Under the pieces are notes generated by a model. The model saw only the letters and a program-made list of their open reading frames with translations, searched no databases and was not told where the DNA came from. From Clostridiales bacterium (GTDB lineage: Bacteria > Bacillota > Clostridia > Saccharofermentanales > DTU023): a DNA stretch of 64,000 nucleotides. The DNA lies in the NCBI GenBank assembly GCA_004556925.1, contig SFFI01000009.1:21523-85522 (forward strand). Reading direction: 5' to 3'. The position numbers were made by a program, and so were the translations under genes. Positions 14,053 through 21,822 of this stretch are shown in pieces (positions within the stretch are counted from its first letter, which is position 1; each line of letters opens with the position of its first letter).

Positions 14053-14217
14053 GAGTATGCCGCTAGCCTGGTAGCGCTTTTGGTAGCAATTTGGTAGCAA
14101 TCGCATTTTATATAGGGTATAATAGCGTATGTTGAAAAAACCTATATAAGCGCTAAAAGCCCTGGCGCAGGGCCTTTCCAGGCGTTTATACACAAAGTCT
14201 AAAAAGTAAAAGAGTCT
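14053..14217. other. Gene-free prophage edge with arm-type direct repeats
   Basis: No gene is visible here. Two adjacent copies of TTTGGTAGCAA (14079-14089 and 14090-14100) and a weaker GGTAGC at 14070-14075 repeat at 11-12 bp. They lie about 120 bp from the attachment core and could be arm sites for the phage integrase. A TATAAT occurs at 14118-14123. A short hairpin GCCCTG-GCG-CAGGGC (14159-14173) followed by CTTT may be a weak terminator. Confidence 0.45.
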
Positions 14218-14262
14218 TTCGGGACCAAGAGGCCGCTGGTTCGAGTCCAGTCACTCCGACCA
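14218..14262 (+). other. Prophage attachment site: 3' half of tRNA-Pro(CGG)
   Basis: From TTCGGGA (anticodon loop, anticodon CGG) the sequence continues through the 3' anticodon strand CCAAG, the variable loop, a T arm (GCTGG-TTCGAGT-CCAGT) and acceptor CACTCCG-A-CCA. The 5' half is absent: the bases before the loop (AGTCT) do not pair with CCAAG and no D arm is present. This is the footprint of a phage that integrated in the anticodon loop of a tRNA-Pro gene; the intact tRNA should lie at the other prophage end. The site marks the phage/host junction. Confidence 0.85.
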
Positions 14263-14292
14263 GTTTCCCGCTTTGGCTTAAGGGAGGATGCT

Positions 14293-15510
14293 ATGCCTAA
14301 TCCCCAGCGCACCCCTCAATCACGTAATATACTGGCTTTCCTTATAGTGCCATTAGGCTTTCTAGCCTTTTTAGGCCTGGTTATTTTCCTGCTCTATTTT
14401 AACGATGAGTTGGACAGGCGGCTTTTGGCGGACGCGACAGACCAGAGCAGGCAGCAAGTAAGGCAAAGTTCTTTAGGGGAGACTGAATCTCAAAAGCCAA
14501 GTGAGGAGGAAAGCAAGCTTGCTCCGTCTGCCACGAAACTGCATAGGGAGCAAACGACTTCTGCTGAAGACCTGGTAGGTGCTGAAGACCTGGTAGGTCC
14601 GGAGAATCCACTAGCCAAAGACAAGATCTACTGGCGGGAGCTGGAGGACCTCTATAAAGAGATTCAAGATCGGCGCCGGCATGCAGAGGAATACCAAATG
14701 CCTATTAGCCGGCTCTTGATTTTCCTGGATGAGCAGTATGTGGTGGCCTATGGTCCTGATGACCAAGGCAAGGAAGTGGTCTTGCGAACCTTCCCTTGCT
14801 CCAGCGGTATCGTACCAGGCCACACGCCTTTAGGGCAACATACTTTAGGTGCTAAGTGGCCTGATCCCTGGTTATTTGATAATTCCAGAGCCCAGTATGG
14901 TTGCCAGATCAGTGGCAATATTTTATTTCACTCTCTGCCTTCCTATGATGGCAGTCTGAAGAGTGGGCTTAAATTGTCTGACCTGAATTCTATGGGCTTT
15001 GCGGCCTCCCATGGTTGTGTGCGACTTTTCTGTATGGATTCCAAGTGGCTGTATGAAAATGCTCCTGTGGGTTGCCCAGTAAGTGTTTTACAAAATAGAG
15101 GAGAGGACTATAAAGACCTCCCTGATCATGTTTTTTATCTCCGGCTTAAAGACGGTGCACCGCAATGGGATCCCACAGACCCTGATCCAGAAAATCCCTA
15201 TCACGACGAAAAAGTGTTACGGAAGTGGGTGGTAGAGAAGCCTTGGTTGCAGGACTACGAGGTAGTGGCCCCGGTTTGGCCAGATTTAAGTGCGGTGCCA
15301 GCCCTTCCGGTTCCCGGAGCGTCTGAAGAGCCGTCTAGCCCGGAAACAGAGCCAGCCTATACTGGCCCCACTAGCCCGCCTCCCTTGGATCCACATAAGG
15401 CCCCTGAAGAAAATGCGGTGGTTACCAGTCCGCCCCCGCTCCCGTCCACACTAGCCCCGGAGCCGGAGGCCGGTATGCAAGAGACCAGCCCTCCGCCGCT
15501 TGCCCCTTAG
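14293..15510 (+). CDS. L,D-transpeptidase (YkuD), membrane-anchored, proline-rich tail
   Basis: A 405-aa protein with AGGGAGG before the ATG. A membrane helix near residues 14-36 (FLIVPLGFLAFLGLVIFLL) anchors it outside the cell. Residues about 135-265 are the YkuD domain, with the catalytic motif SHGCVRL (His240, Cys242) and the preceding HTPLGQHTLG strand. Such enzymes form 3-3 peptidoglycan cross-links or attach proteins to the wall. The C-terminus is Pro-rich with the motif TSPPPL three times. An 18-bp tandem duplication encodes AEDLVG twice (14563-14598). A second, related transpeptidase follows. It is the first host gene after the prophage and lost its native upstream region at integration. 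Confidence 0.88.
   Translation: MPNPQRTPQSRNILAFLIVPLGFLAFLGLVIFLLYFNDELDRRLLADATDQSRQQVRQSSLGETESQKPSEEESKLAPSATKLHREQTTSAEDLVGAEDLVGPENPLAKDKIYWRELEDLYKEIQDRRRHAEEYQMPISRLLIFLDEQYVVAYGPDDQGKEVVLRTFPCSSGIVPGHTPLGQHTLGAKWPDPWLFDNSRAQYGCQISGNILFHSLPSYDGSLKSGLKLSDLNSMGFAASHGCVRLFCMDSKWLYENAPVGCPVSVLQNRGEDYKDLPDHVFYLRLKDGAPQWDPTDPDPENPYHDEKVLRKWVVEKPWLQDYEVVAPVWPDLSAVPALPVPGASEEPSSPETEPAYTGPTSPPPLDPHKAPEENAVVTSPPPLPSTLAPEPEAGMQETSPPPLAP
14563..14598. repeat. 18-bp tandem duplication inside the transpeptidase gene
   Basis: GCTGAAGACCTGGTAGGT occurs twice in perfect head-to-tail order (14563-14580, 14581-14598), keeping the frame and encoding AEDLVG twice in the linker between membrane helix and catalytic domain. 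Confidence 0.9.
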
Positions 15511-15638
15511 GAGTTTGACCAGATCGGCTAGGCTTTGGCCCTCTGGTCGTCTATAATATATTCTGTTATGAAGAACTCTAACGATAGGGCCAATAGCTTA
15601 GTGAGCCTATTACGCGCTTGCGTGCAAGATACAATACA

Positions 15639-16562
15639 ATGAAACTACGTAAACTAGAAAAAATTTTACTTACGATTGCGATCACCCTCGTCTTGGTGAC
15701 AGGGGTAGCCTATGCTGCTGATGCTATCCTAGCGAAGCCAGATAAACTGGAAAGTCGGGAGAGCTTCAGCTTCGCTAACCCTTCTCATTCAGAGGAGGCC
15801 ACATCAGCCGTGGCCGCTAAACCCCTGGAAGAGAAAGAGGAGGACAGTCATGCCTCTATTATGGACCCAGACCAGGAGGAGCAGACCAGCCTAGCTGATG
15901 CTAAAGAGGCCAAGCGTGACCCCCGGATGGGTCTTGATCCTATCCCTGAACAGGAAGGTGACTTGGACCGGATTAAACGGTTGATTGCCCCTGAAAGCCC
16001 TGGCGACCCCGAAAAGGACTATATGATCCGTGTTTTCAAAGACAAACAGCTGGTCACAGTTTTTGAAGACCCCAAGGGGGATGGCTCTTTTGACTACCTC
16101 ATCAAGGCTTTTAATTGCTCCACGGCAAGTGACGGATATGACACGCCGAGCGGCCAACACCAGTTGGGCCTAAAACTTTATTCCGGCTACATGATTGATG
16201 CGTCTTATGGCCAATATTGTTCGGAGTTCCTGCAATACCATTACTTCCACGCCGTTCCTTCTTATGGCGGGGTTGAAGAATCTGGGGTTAGCTGGGAGGA
16301 CTACAATCAATTGGGCCAAGTCGCTTCACATGGTTGCATCCGCTTGGAAACCAAGGCGGCCAAATGGATTTATGATTACTGCAAGGAAGCGACGCCTGTG
16401 GAGATTTTAGAGTCCTCACAAGACTTTCCCTATCTGCCGGACAAGGTGGACCAGCTCCGCATGTCGCCGGATGGTCCTGCCTGGGATCCTACCAATCCCA
16501 ACCCCCTCAATCCCTACCAACAAGATCCTAGTATCCTCCTGGAATACAACCGGCAGGGATAG
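15639..16562 (+). CDS. L,D-transpeptidase (YkuD), second tandem copy
   Basis: A 307-aa protein. The ATG at 15639 is preferred over an upstream in-frame TTG at 15618 because it begins a clean signal/anchor (KILLTIAITLVLVTGVAYA). Neither start has a good ribosome site. An acidic linker follows, then the YkuD domain with SHGCIRL (His231, Cys233) and DTPSGQHQLGLK. The closing segment (DGPAWDPTNPNPLNPY) parallels that of the upstream transpeptidase, so the two are tandem paralogues. A TATAAT lies at 15552-15557 in the gap, so it probably has its own promoter. Confidence 0.87.
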   Translation: MKLRKLEKILLTIAITLVLVTGVAYAADAILAKPDKLESRESFSFANPSHSEEATSAVAAKPLEEKEEDSHASIMDPDQEEQTSLADAKEAKRDPRMGLDPIPEQEGDLDRIKRLIAPESPGDPEKDYMIRVFKDKQLVTVFEDPKGDGSFDYLIKAFNCSTASDGYDTPSGQHQLGLKLYSGYMIDASYGQYCSEFLQYHYFHAVPSYGGVEESGVSWEDYNQLGQVASHGCIRLETKAAKWIYDYCKEATPVEILESSQDFPYLPDKVDQLRMSPDGPAWDPTNPNPLNPYQQDPSILLEYNRQG

Positions 16563-16654
16563 CTCGGACACACCTATTGATTTAGGTGTATGTATAAATT
16601 ATTATCTCGATTGTTATAAAAAGCATACGCTCTATAAAGTTTAGGAGGTTAAGT

Positions 16655-17905
16655 ATGAAAGGAAACCTAATCTACGGACAATCTGGCGGCCCCACTTCAG
16701 TCATTAATGCAAGTGCAGCGGGTGTCTTTTTAGAAGCCCTGGCCCACCAGGAAGATATTGAAAAAGTTTATGCGGCCCATCATGGCATAGTCGGCATTTT
16801 GAAAGAAGACTTCTTCGATATGGGCCAGGAGGATCCCAAAGAGCTGGAACTCCTCAAACAGACACCCTCGTCCGAGCTGGGTTCTTGCCGTTATAAACTG
16901 GCTGATTTAGAAGAGGACGAAAGCGATTATGCACGCATCCTAGAAGTGTTTAAAAAATATAATATTAGATATTTCCTCTATAATGGCGGTAATGACTCCA
17001 TGGATACCTGTTCGAAGATTTCTAAATATCTGCGGGCCCAAAACTATGATTGCCGCGTTATGGGGGTTCCTAAAACTATAGACAATGACTTGGCGGTCAC
17101 GGACCACTGTCCCGGCTATGGTTCGGCGGCACGTTACATTGCTACTACCTTAATGGAAATTTACAAGGATGCCACCGTCTACAATGCGGGACAAATTACC
17201 TTGGTGGAAATCATGGGCCGGCATGCGGGCTGGTTAACAGCTGCTTCAGCTGTCGCCGCAGCGAAGGGCTGCGGACCGGACCTGATCTACTTACCAGAAC
17301 GGGTCTTCGACTTGGACAAGGTAGTGGCGGATATCCAAGAGGTTTATGAACGCAAGGGCAAGGTGATCGTCTGCTTCTCCGAGGGTGTGCAGACGGCAGA
17401 TGGCAAATTTATTCCCGAATTGGACCCACAAGCTGACCTCTCCGTGGATGCCTTTGGCCACAAGCAGTTGGGTGGTGCAGCTGAGGCCTTAGCTAAAATT
17501 GTGGGTGCCCGTATTCCTAGCAAAATAAGGGCCATCGAGCTTTCGCTCATGCAGCGCTGTGCGGCACACTTGGCCTCTGAACGCGATGTAGAAGATAGTT
17601 TTATGGCGGGCCAGGCTGCTGTGCGCGCTGCGCTTGCCGGTAAAACAGACCTGATGATTGGCTTTGCCCGCCCCTTAACGGGAGACTACAAAACAGAAAT
17701 CCAAGAAATCCCCCTGGAGCTTGTAGCGAATGCTGAGAAAAAAGTCCCGGATGAATGGATCCAGAAGGATGGTAATGGCCTGGAAGAGGCCTACCTAGAC
17801 TACGTCATGCCCTTGCTATCGGGTCAGCCGGAACGCGTTTTGGATGCGGATGGCTTGCCGCGTTTTGCTCAACTCAAGTTTGTGCAAGCAGGCAAGGCGC
17901 AATAA
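16655..17905 (+). CDS. 6-phosphofructokinase, pyrophosphate-dependent type
   Basis: A 416-aa enzyme that phosphorylates fructose 6-phosphate in glycolysis, using PPi by sequence class. Seen: GQSGGPTSVINAS at residues 8-20, GGNDSMD at 111-117, GVPKTIDND at 137-145, and GRHAGWL. The Lys in PKTIDND and the Asp after GGN are typical of PPi-linked enzymes; ATP-linked ones have GGDGS and PGTIDND. The first acidic residue of the usual GGDDS is Asn here, a variant I believe occurs in some Clostridia. AGGAGG lies before the ATG. The 16563-16654 gap has a hairpin (ACACCTA/TAGGTGT) and AT-rich promoter-like DNA. Confidence 0.88.
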   Translation: MKGNLIYGQSGGPTSVINASAAGVFLEALAHQEDIEKVYAAHHGIVGILKEDFFDMGQEDPKELELLKQTPSSELGSCRYKLADLEEDESDYARILEVFKKYNIRYFLYNGGNDSMDTCSKISKYLRAQNYDCRVMGVPKTIDNDLAVTDHCPGYGSAARYIATTLMEIYKDATVYNAGQITLVEIMGRHAGWLTAASAVAAAKGCGPDLIYLPERVFDLDKVVADIQEVYERKGKVIVCFSEGVQTADGKFIPELDPQADLSVDAFGHKQLGGAAEALAKIVGARIPSKIRAIELSLMQRCAAHLASERDVEDSFMAGQAAVRAALAGKTDLMIGFARPLTGDYKTEIQEIPLELVANAEKKVPDEWIQKDGNGLEEAYLDYVMPLLSGQPERVLDADGLPRFAQLKFVQAGKAQ

Positions 17906-17916
17906 GCGCGAAATAA

Positions 17917-19404
17917 ATGTTACGTGCAATACTGACCAGCCATATCAGCCAGGATGACCTTGCGACCCTAAGCCTACAGCTCAATGGGGCCTTAATTGGT
18001 CAGGCTGATGCGGCAAAATCGGGCAATCGGGTCATAAGCGGCAACCGGGAAATCCACCTGGTTGCTGGTTTTTATGCCAATACAGGGGATAGGGCAGAGC
18101 GGAGATATATCCAGGAGCAGAGTCGCCTGTTCAAGTTACTTTTTGCCGATTTGCAAACCCAGGGCCTGGCCGCTTTACCTGCCTTGGCCCATAAACATTT
18201 CCCAGAGGCTGCTTTCCTCTTGATTGCCTCTGCGGAAATGGTTTTAGTCTGGCAGGATGCTCAAAAGGGTGTCTATTTACTCAGACACAAGGAACTTTAT
18301 CGCCTGCAGCCCACCCATCGCCCTAGGGGCCTTTGGCCTGAGGATTGGATGACCTATGGCGATTTTTATGCCTTTGTTCCTCAAGAAGAGGATCTTTTAC
18401 TATTTTTAGCGCCGGAATTTGTAGACCGCTTTAAGCCGGAGCAGTTGGAAGATGTTTTTTCCTCCAAGCTCCAGCTCTTTTCTATGATGTCGGAACTCAA
18501 CCGGCTAGGCCGGACCTATGGCTTTAACTTTGAGCAATCTTGGTTGGCCATGCAGTTCCAACGCTTGGAAGTCAACCAAATTTATAAGGACCATGCCAAC
18601 GAGTTCCTCAGTGAAGAGGTGCGACGCATTGCCCGTACGGAGGATTTCACCAAGGCTATTCCGCGTTCCAAGGTATCTCGGGTTTTGCACGGTCAAGATC
18701 TTATTCCGGTTCGTGACCCTAAACCCCTGCTGAGGCCCGCTCCTTTAGGGCCCCGCCCGCCCAAGCCGGACCAAGCGGACCGCCCACGCCTGGGTGACTG
18801 GCAACGCAATCGACAGGATGTCAGCCGTATTAATCTGATTAATGAAGAGGATCGGCAGAAGCGCCAGGCGATGCTGGATACCTATGCCCAGCGGCGGGAC
18901 CCCATGGATAATTATTTCGATAAGGTCCGGGAGTTTTCTTTTACCCCTCTCAAGGCCAAAATTCGGCAGCTACTTGGCAGATTTTTTAACCTCTGGCCTG
19001 GTCAGCCTTTTTTATCTAAGTTCTTTGCTAGCTCCTGCGTCCTTCTGCTCGTGCTCATCCTAGCACTGGGGGTGCAGGGCTTGACCCGTAAGCGGGGACA
19101 AGCAGAACCTATCCAAGAGCCAGAACCTGTGATGGTTACGGAGCTGCCCGACCGCAATGCTGTGGTTCAGGCCCCGTTAGAAACGAACCTTGAGGTCCAG
19201 CAACTTGTGACCGTTAATAACCTACAAATTCGCCAGGCCAAAGATCCCAGTTCTGCTCTGATTGCCTCGATTAAGCGTGGGGAAGTAGTAGTCCAATTGG
19301 CGCCTGAAGAAGATGGCTGGGTCTATGTCAGGGCAGATCAGGGGGTTGAAGGCTATGTCTATGCTTCCTACCTTTTTTCTCGAGAAACAGAAACGCGTGA
19401 CTAA
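17917..19404 (+). CDS. Membrane protein with C-terminal SH3b domain, unknown N-terminal domain
   Basis: A 495-aa protein, 11 nt after the phosphofructokinase gene and probably cotranscribed. Residues about 1-230 are a soluble alpha/beta region with no recognised motif (includes AAFLLIASAEMVLVWQDAQKG and a later EDLLLFLAPEFVDRF); its layout faintly recalls PP2C-like phosphatases, but the metal ligands are not evident. A Pro/Arg-rich linker leads to one membrane helix at about residues 368-388 (SSCVLLLVLILALGVQGL). The outside part ends in a bacterial SH3 domain (NNLQIRQAKDPSSALIASI, then GWVYVRA and GYVYASYL), which usually binds cell wall. A cytoplasmic sensor linked to the wall is a reasonable guess. 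Confidence 0.6.
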   Translation: MLRAILTSHISQDDLATLSLQLNGALIGQADAAKSGNRVISGNREIHLVAGFYANTGDRAERRYIQEQSRLFKLLFADLQTQGLAALPALAHKHFPEAAFLLIASAEMVLVWQDAQKGVYLLRHKELYRLQPTHRPRGLWPEDWMTYGDFYAFVPQEEDLLLFLAPEFVDRFKPEQLEDVFSSKLQLFSMMSELNRLGRTYGFNFEQSWLAMQFQRLEVNQIYKDHANEFLSEEVRRIARTEDFTKAIPRSKVSRVLHGQDLIPVRDPKPLLRPAPLGPRPPKPDQADRPRLGDWQRNRQDVSRINLINEEDRQKRQAMLDTYAQRRDPMDNYFDKVREFSFTPLKAKIRQLLGRFFNLWPGQPFLSKFFASSCVLLLVLILALGVQGLTRKRGQAEPIQEPEPVMVTELPDRNAVVQAPLETNLEVQQLVTVNNLQIRQAKDPSSALIASIKRGEVVVQLAPEEDGWVYVRADQGVEGYVYASYLFSRETETRD

Positions 19405-19472
19405 TAAGCGCTGGACAAGTCCTGGCCAATTGCGCTATGATGGCTTAGCTTTGAAAATTGAGCTTAAGAAAT

Positions 19473-19546
19473 GCGGGTGTAGTTCAATGGTAGAACATCA
19501 GCCTTCCAAGCTGAATACGAGGGTTCGATTCCCTTCACCCGCTCCA
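19473..19546 (+). tRNA. tRNA-Gly(UCC)
   Basis: A full cloverleaf: acceptor GCGGGTG/CACCCGC, anticodon loop CTTCCAA with anticodon TCC, T arm with GGTTCGATTCC, encoded CCA. It is followed 2 nt later by tRNA-Arg. Confidence 0.97.
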
Positions 19547-19548
19547 AT

Positions 19549-19625
19549 GGGCGCATAGCTCAGCTGGATAGAGCAACGGCCTTCTAAGCCGTAGGTCGCA
19601 GGTTCGAATCCTGCTGCGCTCGCCA
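19549..19625 (+). tRNA. tRNA-Arg(UCU)
   Basis: Acceptor GGGCGCA/TGCGCTC, D arm AGCTCAGCTGGATAGAGC, anticodon loop CTTCTAA with anticodon TCT, T loop TTCGAAT, encoded CCA. It is cotranscribed with tRNA-Gly and ends at a strong terminator. Confidence 0.97.
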
Positions 19626-19628
19626 GAT

Positions 19629-19657
19629 ACCCTGGAAAATATTTTCCAGGGTTTTTC
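19629..19657 (+). terminator. Intrinsic terminator of the tRNA-Gly/tRNA-Arg unit
   Basis: A near-perfect palindrome ACCCTGGAAAAT/ATTTTCCAGGGT (19629-19652), then TTTTT. Confidence 0.93.
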
Positions 19658-19691
19658 TTATAGCCAGGGGAATCAGTAAAGAACACGCATA

Positions 19692-19700
19692 TGTTATAAT
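19692..19700 (+). promoter_or_regulatory. Extended -10 promoter of the topoisomerase operon
   Basis: TGTTATAAT (TG at 19692-19693, TATAAT at 19695-19700) with no clear -35. The roughly 100-nt leader contains a hairpin CCTGCCC/GGGCAGG (19762-19781) without a T run, before the AAAGG ribosome site. Confidence 0.6.
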
Positions 19701-19808
19701 GCTTCAGGTTATGACGATCCCAGTGGTTCTGGCTTTAAGGCCAGCTTCCCGCTCATTTCAGCCTGCCCCTTCTAGGGCAGGATCCCGCCAAACACAGAAA
19801 GGTAGTAT

Positions 19809-21797
19809 ATGCCCAAAGCAGGAACGTACAATAATGAGAGTATCAGTGCGCTAAAAGGCGCAGACCGAGTACGCAAGCGGCCGAGTGTCATTTTTGGCTC
19901 AGACGACCTGGCAGGTTGTGAGCATTCCTTTTTTGAGATCCTCTCCAACTCTATCGATGAGGCACGCGAAGGCTACGGTAAGCTGATAACGGTTACCCGC
20001 TTTAAGGACTTTTCCTTAGAAGTTGCGGACGAAGGTAGGGGCATCCCCCTCGATTACAACAAGAATGAAGACCGCTATAACTGGGAATTGGTTTATTGCG
20101 AGCTCTATGCAGGCGGTAAATATGACAATGTGAGTGGGGGCACCTATAAGTTTAGTCTGGGCCTCAATGGACTGGGTGCGTGCGCGACCCAGTATGCCTC
20201 AGAGTATTTTGACGTGTCCGTTTATCGGGATGGATTCCACTACGAACTGCATTTTGAAAAGGGCGAAAATATAGGCGGTCTGAAAAAAACACCCTATTCA
20301 GGTCAAAAACGCGGTACAAGCCAGCGCTGGAAGCCGGACAAAGAGGTCTTCACCGAAGTTGAAATTCCCTTGGACTATCTGCAGCAGGTACTCCGCCAGC
20401 AGGCCATCATTAATGCGGGTATTAGCTTCCGCCTTATAGATGAAATTTCTGGCAAGTCCTATGACTATTACTATGCTGATGGCATTAAGGGCCATGCCGA
20501 AGAATTATTGGGCCAGGACGCACTTTCGGAACTCGCCTATTTTTCAGGCGAAGGCCGGGGAAAGGACCGGCAGGACAAAGAAGAATACCTAGTTAAGGCG
20601 GAGGTGGTTTTTGCCTTCAGCAACCAGGATCCAGTGATCGAGTATTACCACAACTCCTCCTGGCTGGAATATGGCGGATCGCCTGAACGCGCAGCACGGT
20701 CAGCCTTTGTGGCTGAATTTGATGCCGCCGCTAAGGCCCAGAATAAATACCTAAATGAAGAGAGCAAGATTTCTTTCAAGGATATTTCAGACAGCCTGGT
20801 CCTGATCATTTCTTCCTTTTCCACCTTCTCTTCTTATGAGAACCAAACTAAAAAAGCCATAAATAACCGCTATATCCAAGCCTTCCTTACAGAACTTTTG
20901 CGCAATCACCTCCGGGTATGGTTTATTGAGCACCAGGCAGAGGCCAACCGTGTCTTGGACCAGATCTTGGTCAATAAGCGGTCGAGAGAAAATGCCGAAA
21001 AACAAAGGCTGAATCTCAAGAAACGGTTGACAGGCCAAATCGATAATATTTACCACCGGGTCGACAATTTTGTAGATTGCCGGACCAAGGATGTGAATCG
21101 CCGGGAGCTCTATATTGTGGAAGGAAATTCTGCCCTCGGCTCAGTAAAGATGGCCCGAGACGCGGAGTTCCAGGCAGTAATCCCTCTAAGAGGCAAGATT
21201 CTCAACTGCCTTAAGGCCTCCTATAACCAAATTTTTAAGAATGACATCATTATGGATTTGATCAAGCTCCTGGGCTGTGGCATCCATATTGAAGGCAAGA
21301 AAAAGCGAGAAATCGCAGAATTTGACCTGGAAAAGCTACTCTGGGAGAAGATCATTATCTGTACGGATGCGGATGTAGATGGATTTCAGATCCGCACCCT
21401 AATTTTAGCCATGTTTTATCGGCTGACGCCAGAATTAATTAATGAGGGTAAAATCTACATTGTGGAATCTCCACTTTTTGAGATTACCCACCAAGTTAAG
21501 GGGGTAGACCGGTCCTACTTCGCCTACTCTGACCAGGAGAAAAATCAGATTGTCGAAGGCTTGCCCAAAGGAAAAGTCCATATTCAGAGGTCTAAGGGCT
21601 TGGGCGAAAACGAGCCCGAGATGATGTGGCTTACAACCATGAATCCCGATACCCGACGGCTTTATCAAGTGTACCCGGAAGACCCGGCTAGCGCTGCTTC
21701 TTGCTTTGATACCCTTTTGGGCAATGACTTGGACAGCCGTAAGCAATATATAGCAGACCATGGCCATGAGTATATGGCCATGCTGGACGTGACCTAG
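19809..21797 (+). CDS. parE: DNA topoisomerase IV-like subunit B (divergent ParE/GyrB family)
   Basis: The 662-aa ATPase subunit of a type IIA topoisomerase. The GHKL ATPase motifs are present: EILSNSIDEA (catalytic Glu43, Mg-binding Asn47), VADEGRGIP (Asp74), and the lid GGTYKFSLGLNGLGACAT. The TOPRIM part has VEGNSALGSVKMARD near residue 438 and DADVDGFQIRTL near 519. The usual signature is EGDSAGGSAKQGRD; here the acidic residue after EG is Asn and a Gly is Leu. The family is clear but the protein is divergent, probably a second topoisomerase besides gyrase. The subunit A gene follows 25 nt later. Confidence 0.85.
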   Translation: MPKAGTYNNESISALKGADRVRKRPSVIFGSDDLAGCEHSFFEILSNSIDEAREGYGKLITVTRFKDFSLEVADEGRGIPLDYNKNEDRYNWELVYCELYAGGKYDNVSGGTYKFSLGLNGLGACATQYASEYFDVSVYRDGFHYELHFEKGENIGGLKKTPYSGQKRGTSQRWKPDKEVFTEVEIPLDYLQQVLRQQAIINAGISFRLIDEISGKSYDYYYADGIKGHAEELLGQDALSELAYFSGEGRGKDRQDKEEYLVKAEVVFAFSNQDPVIEYYHNSSWLEYGGSPERAARSAFVAEFDAAAKAQNKYLNEESKISFKDISDSLVLIISSFSTFSSYENQTKKAINNRYIQAFLTELLRNHLRVWFIEHQAEANRVLDQILVNKRSRENAEKQRLNLKKRLTGQIDNIYHRVDNFVDCRTKDVNRRELYIVEGNSALGSVKMARDAEFQAVIPLRGKILNCLKASYNQIFKNDIIMDLIKLLGCGIHIEGKKKREIAEFDLEKLLWEKIIICTDADVDGFQIRTLILAMFYRLTPELINEGKIYIVESPLFEITHQVKGVDRSYFAYSDQEKNQIVEGLPKGKVHIQRSKGLGENEPEMMWLTTMNPDTRRLYQVYPEDPASAASCFDTLLGNDLDSRKQYIADHGHEYMAMLDVT

Positions 21798-21822
21798 ACG
21801 GATGAGATGGAGGTAATCCAAG

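Noticed and set aside
14218..14262. A functional tRNA-Pro at the phage end
   Set aside because: The 5' half, D arm and matching anticodon stem are missing, so it is only the att remnant.
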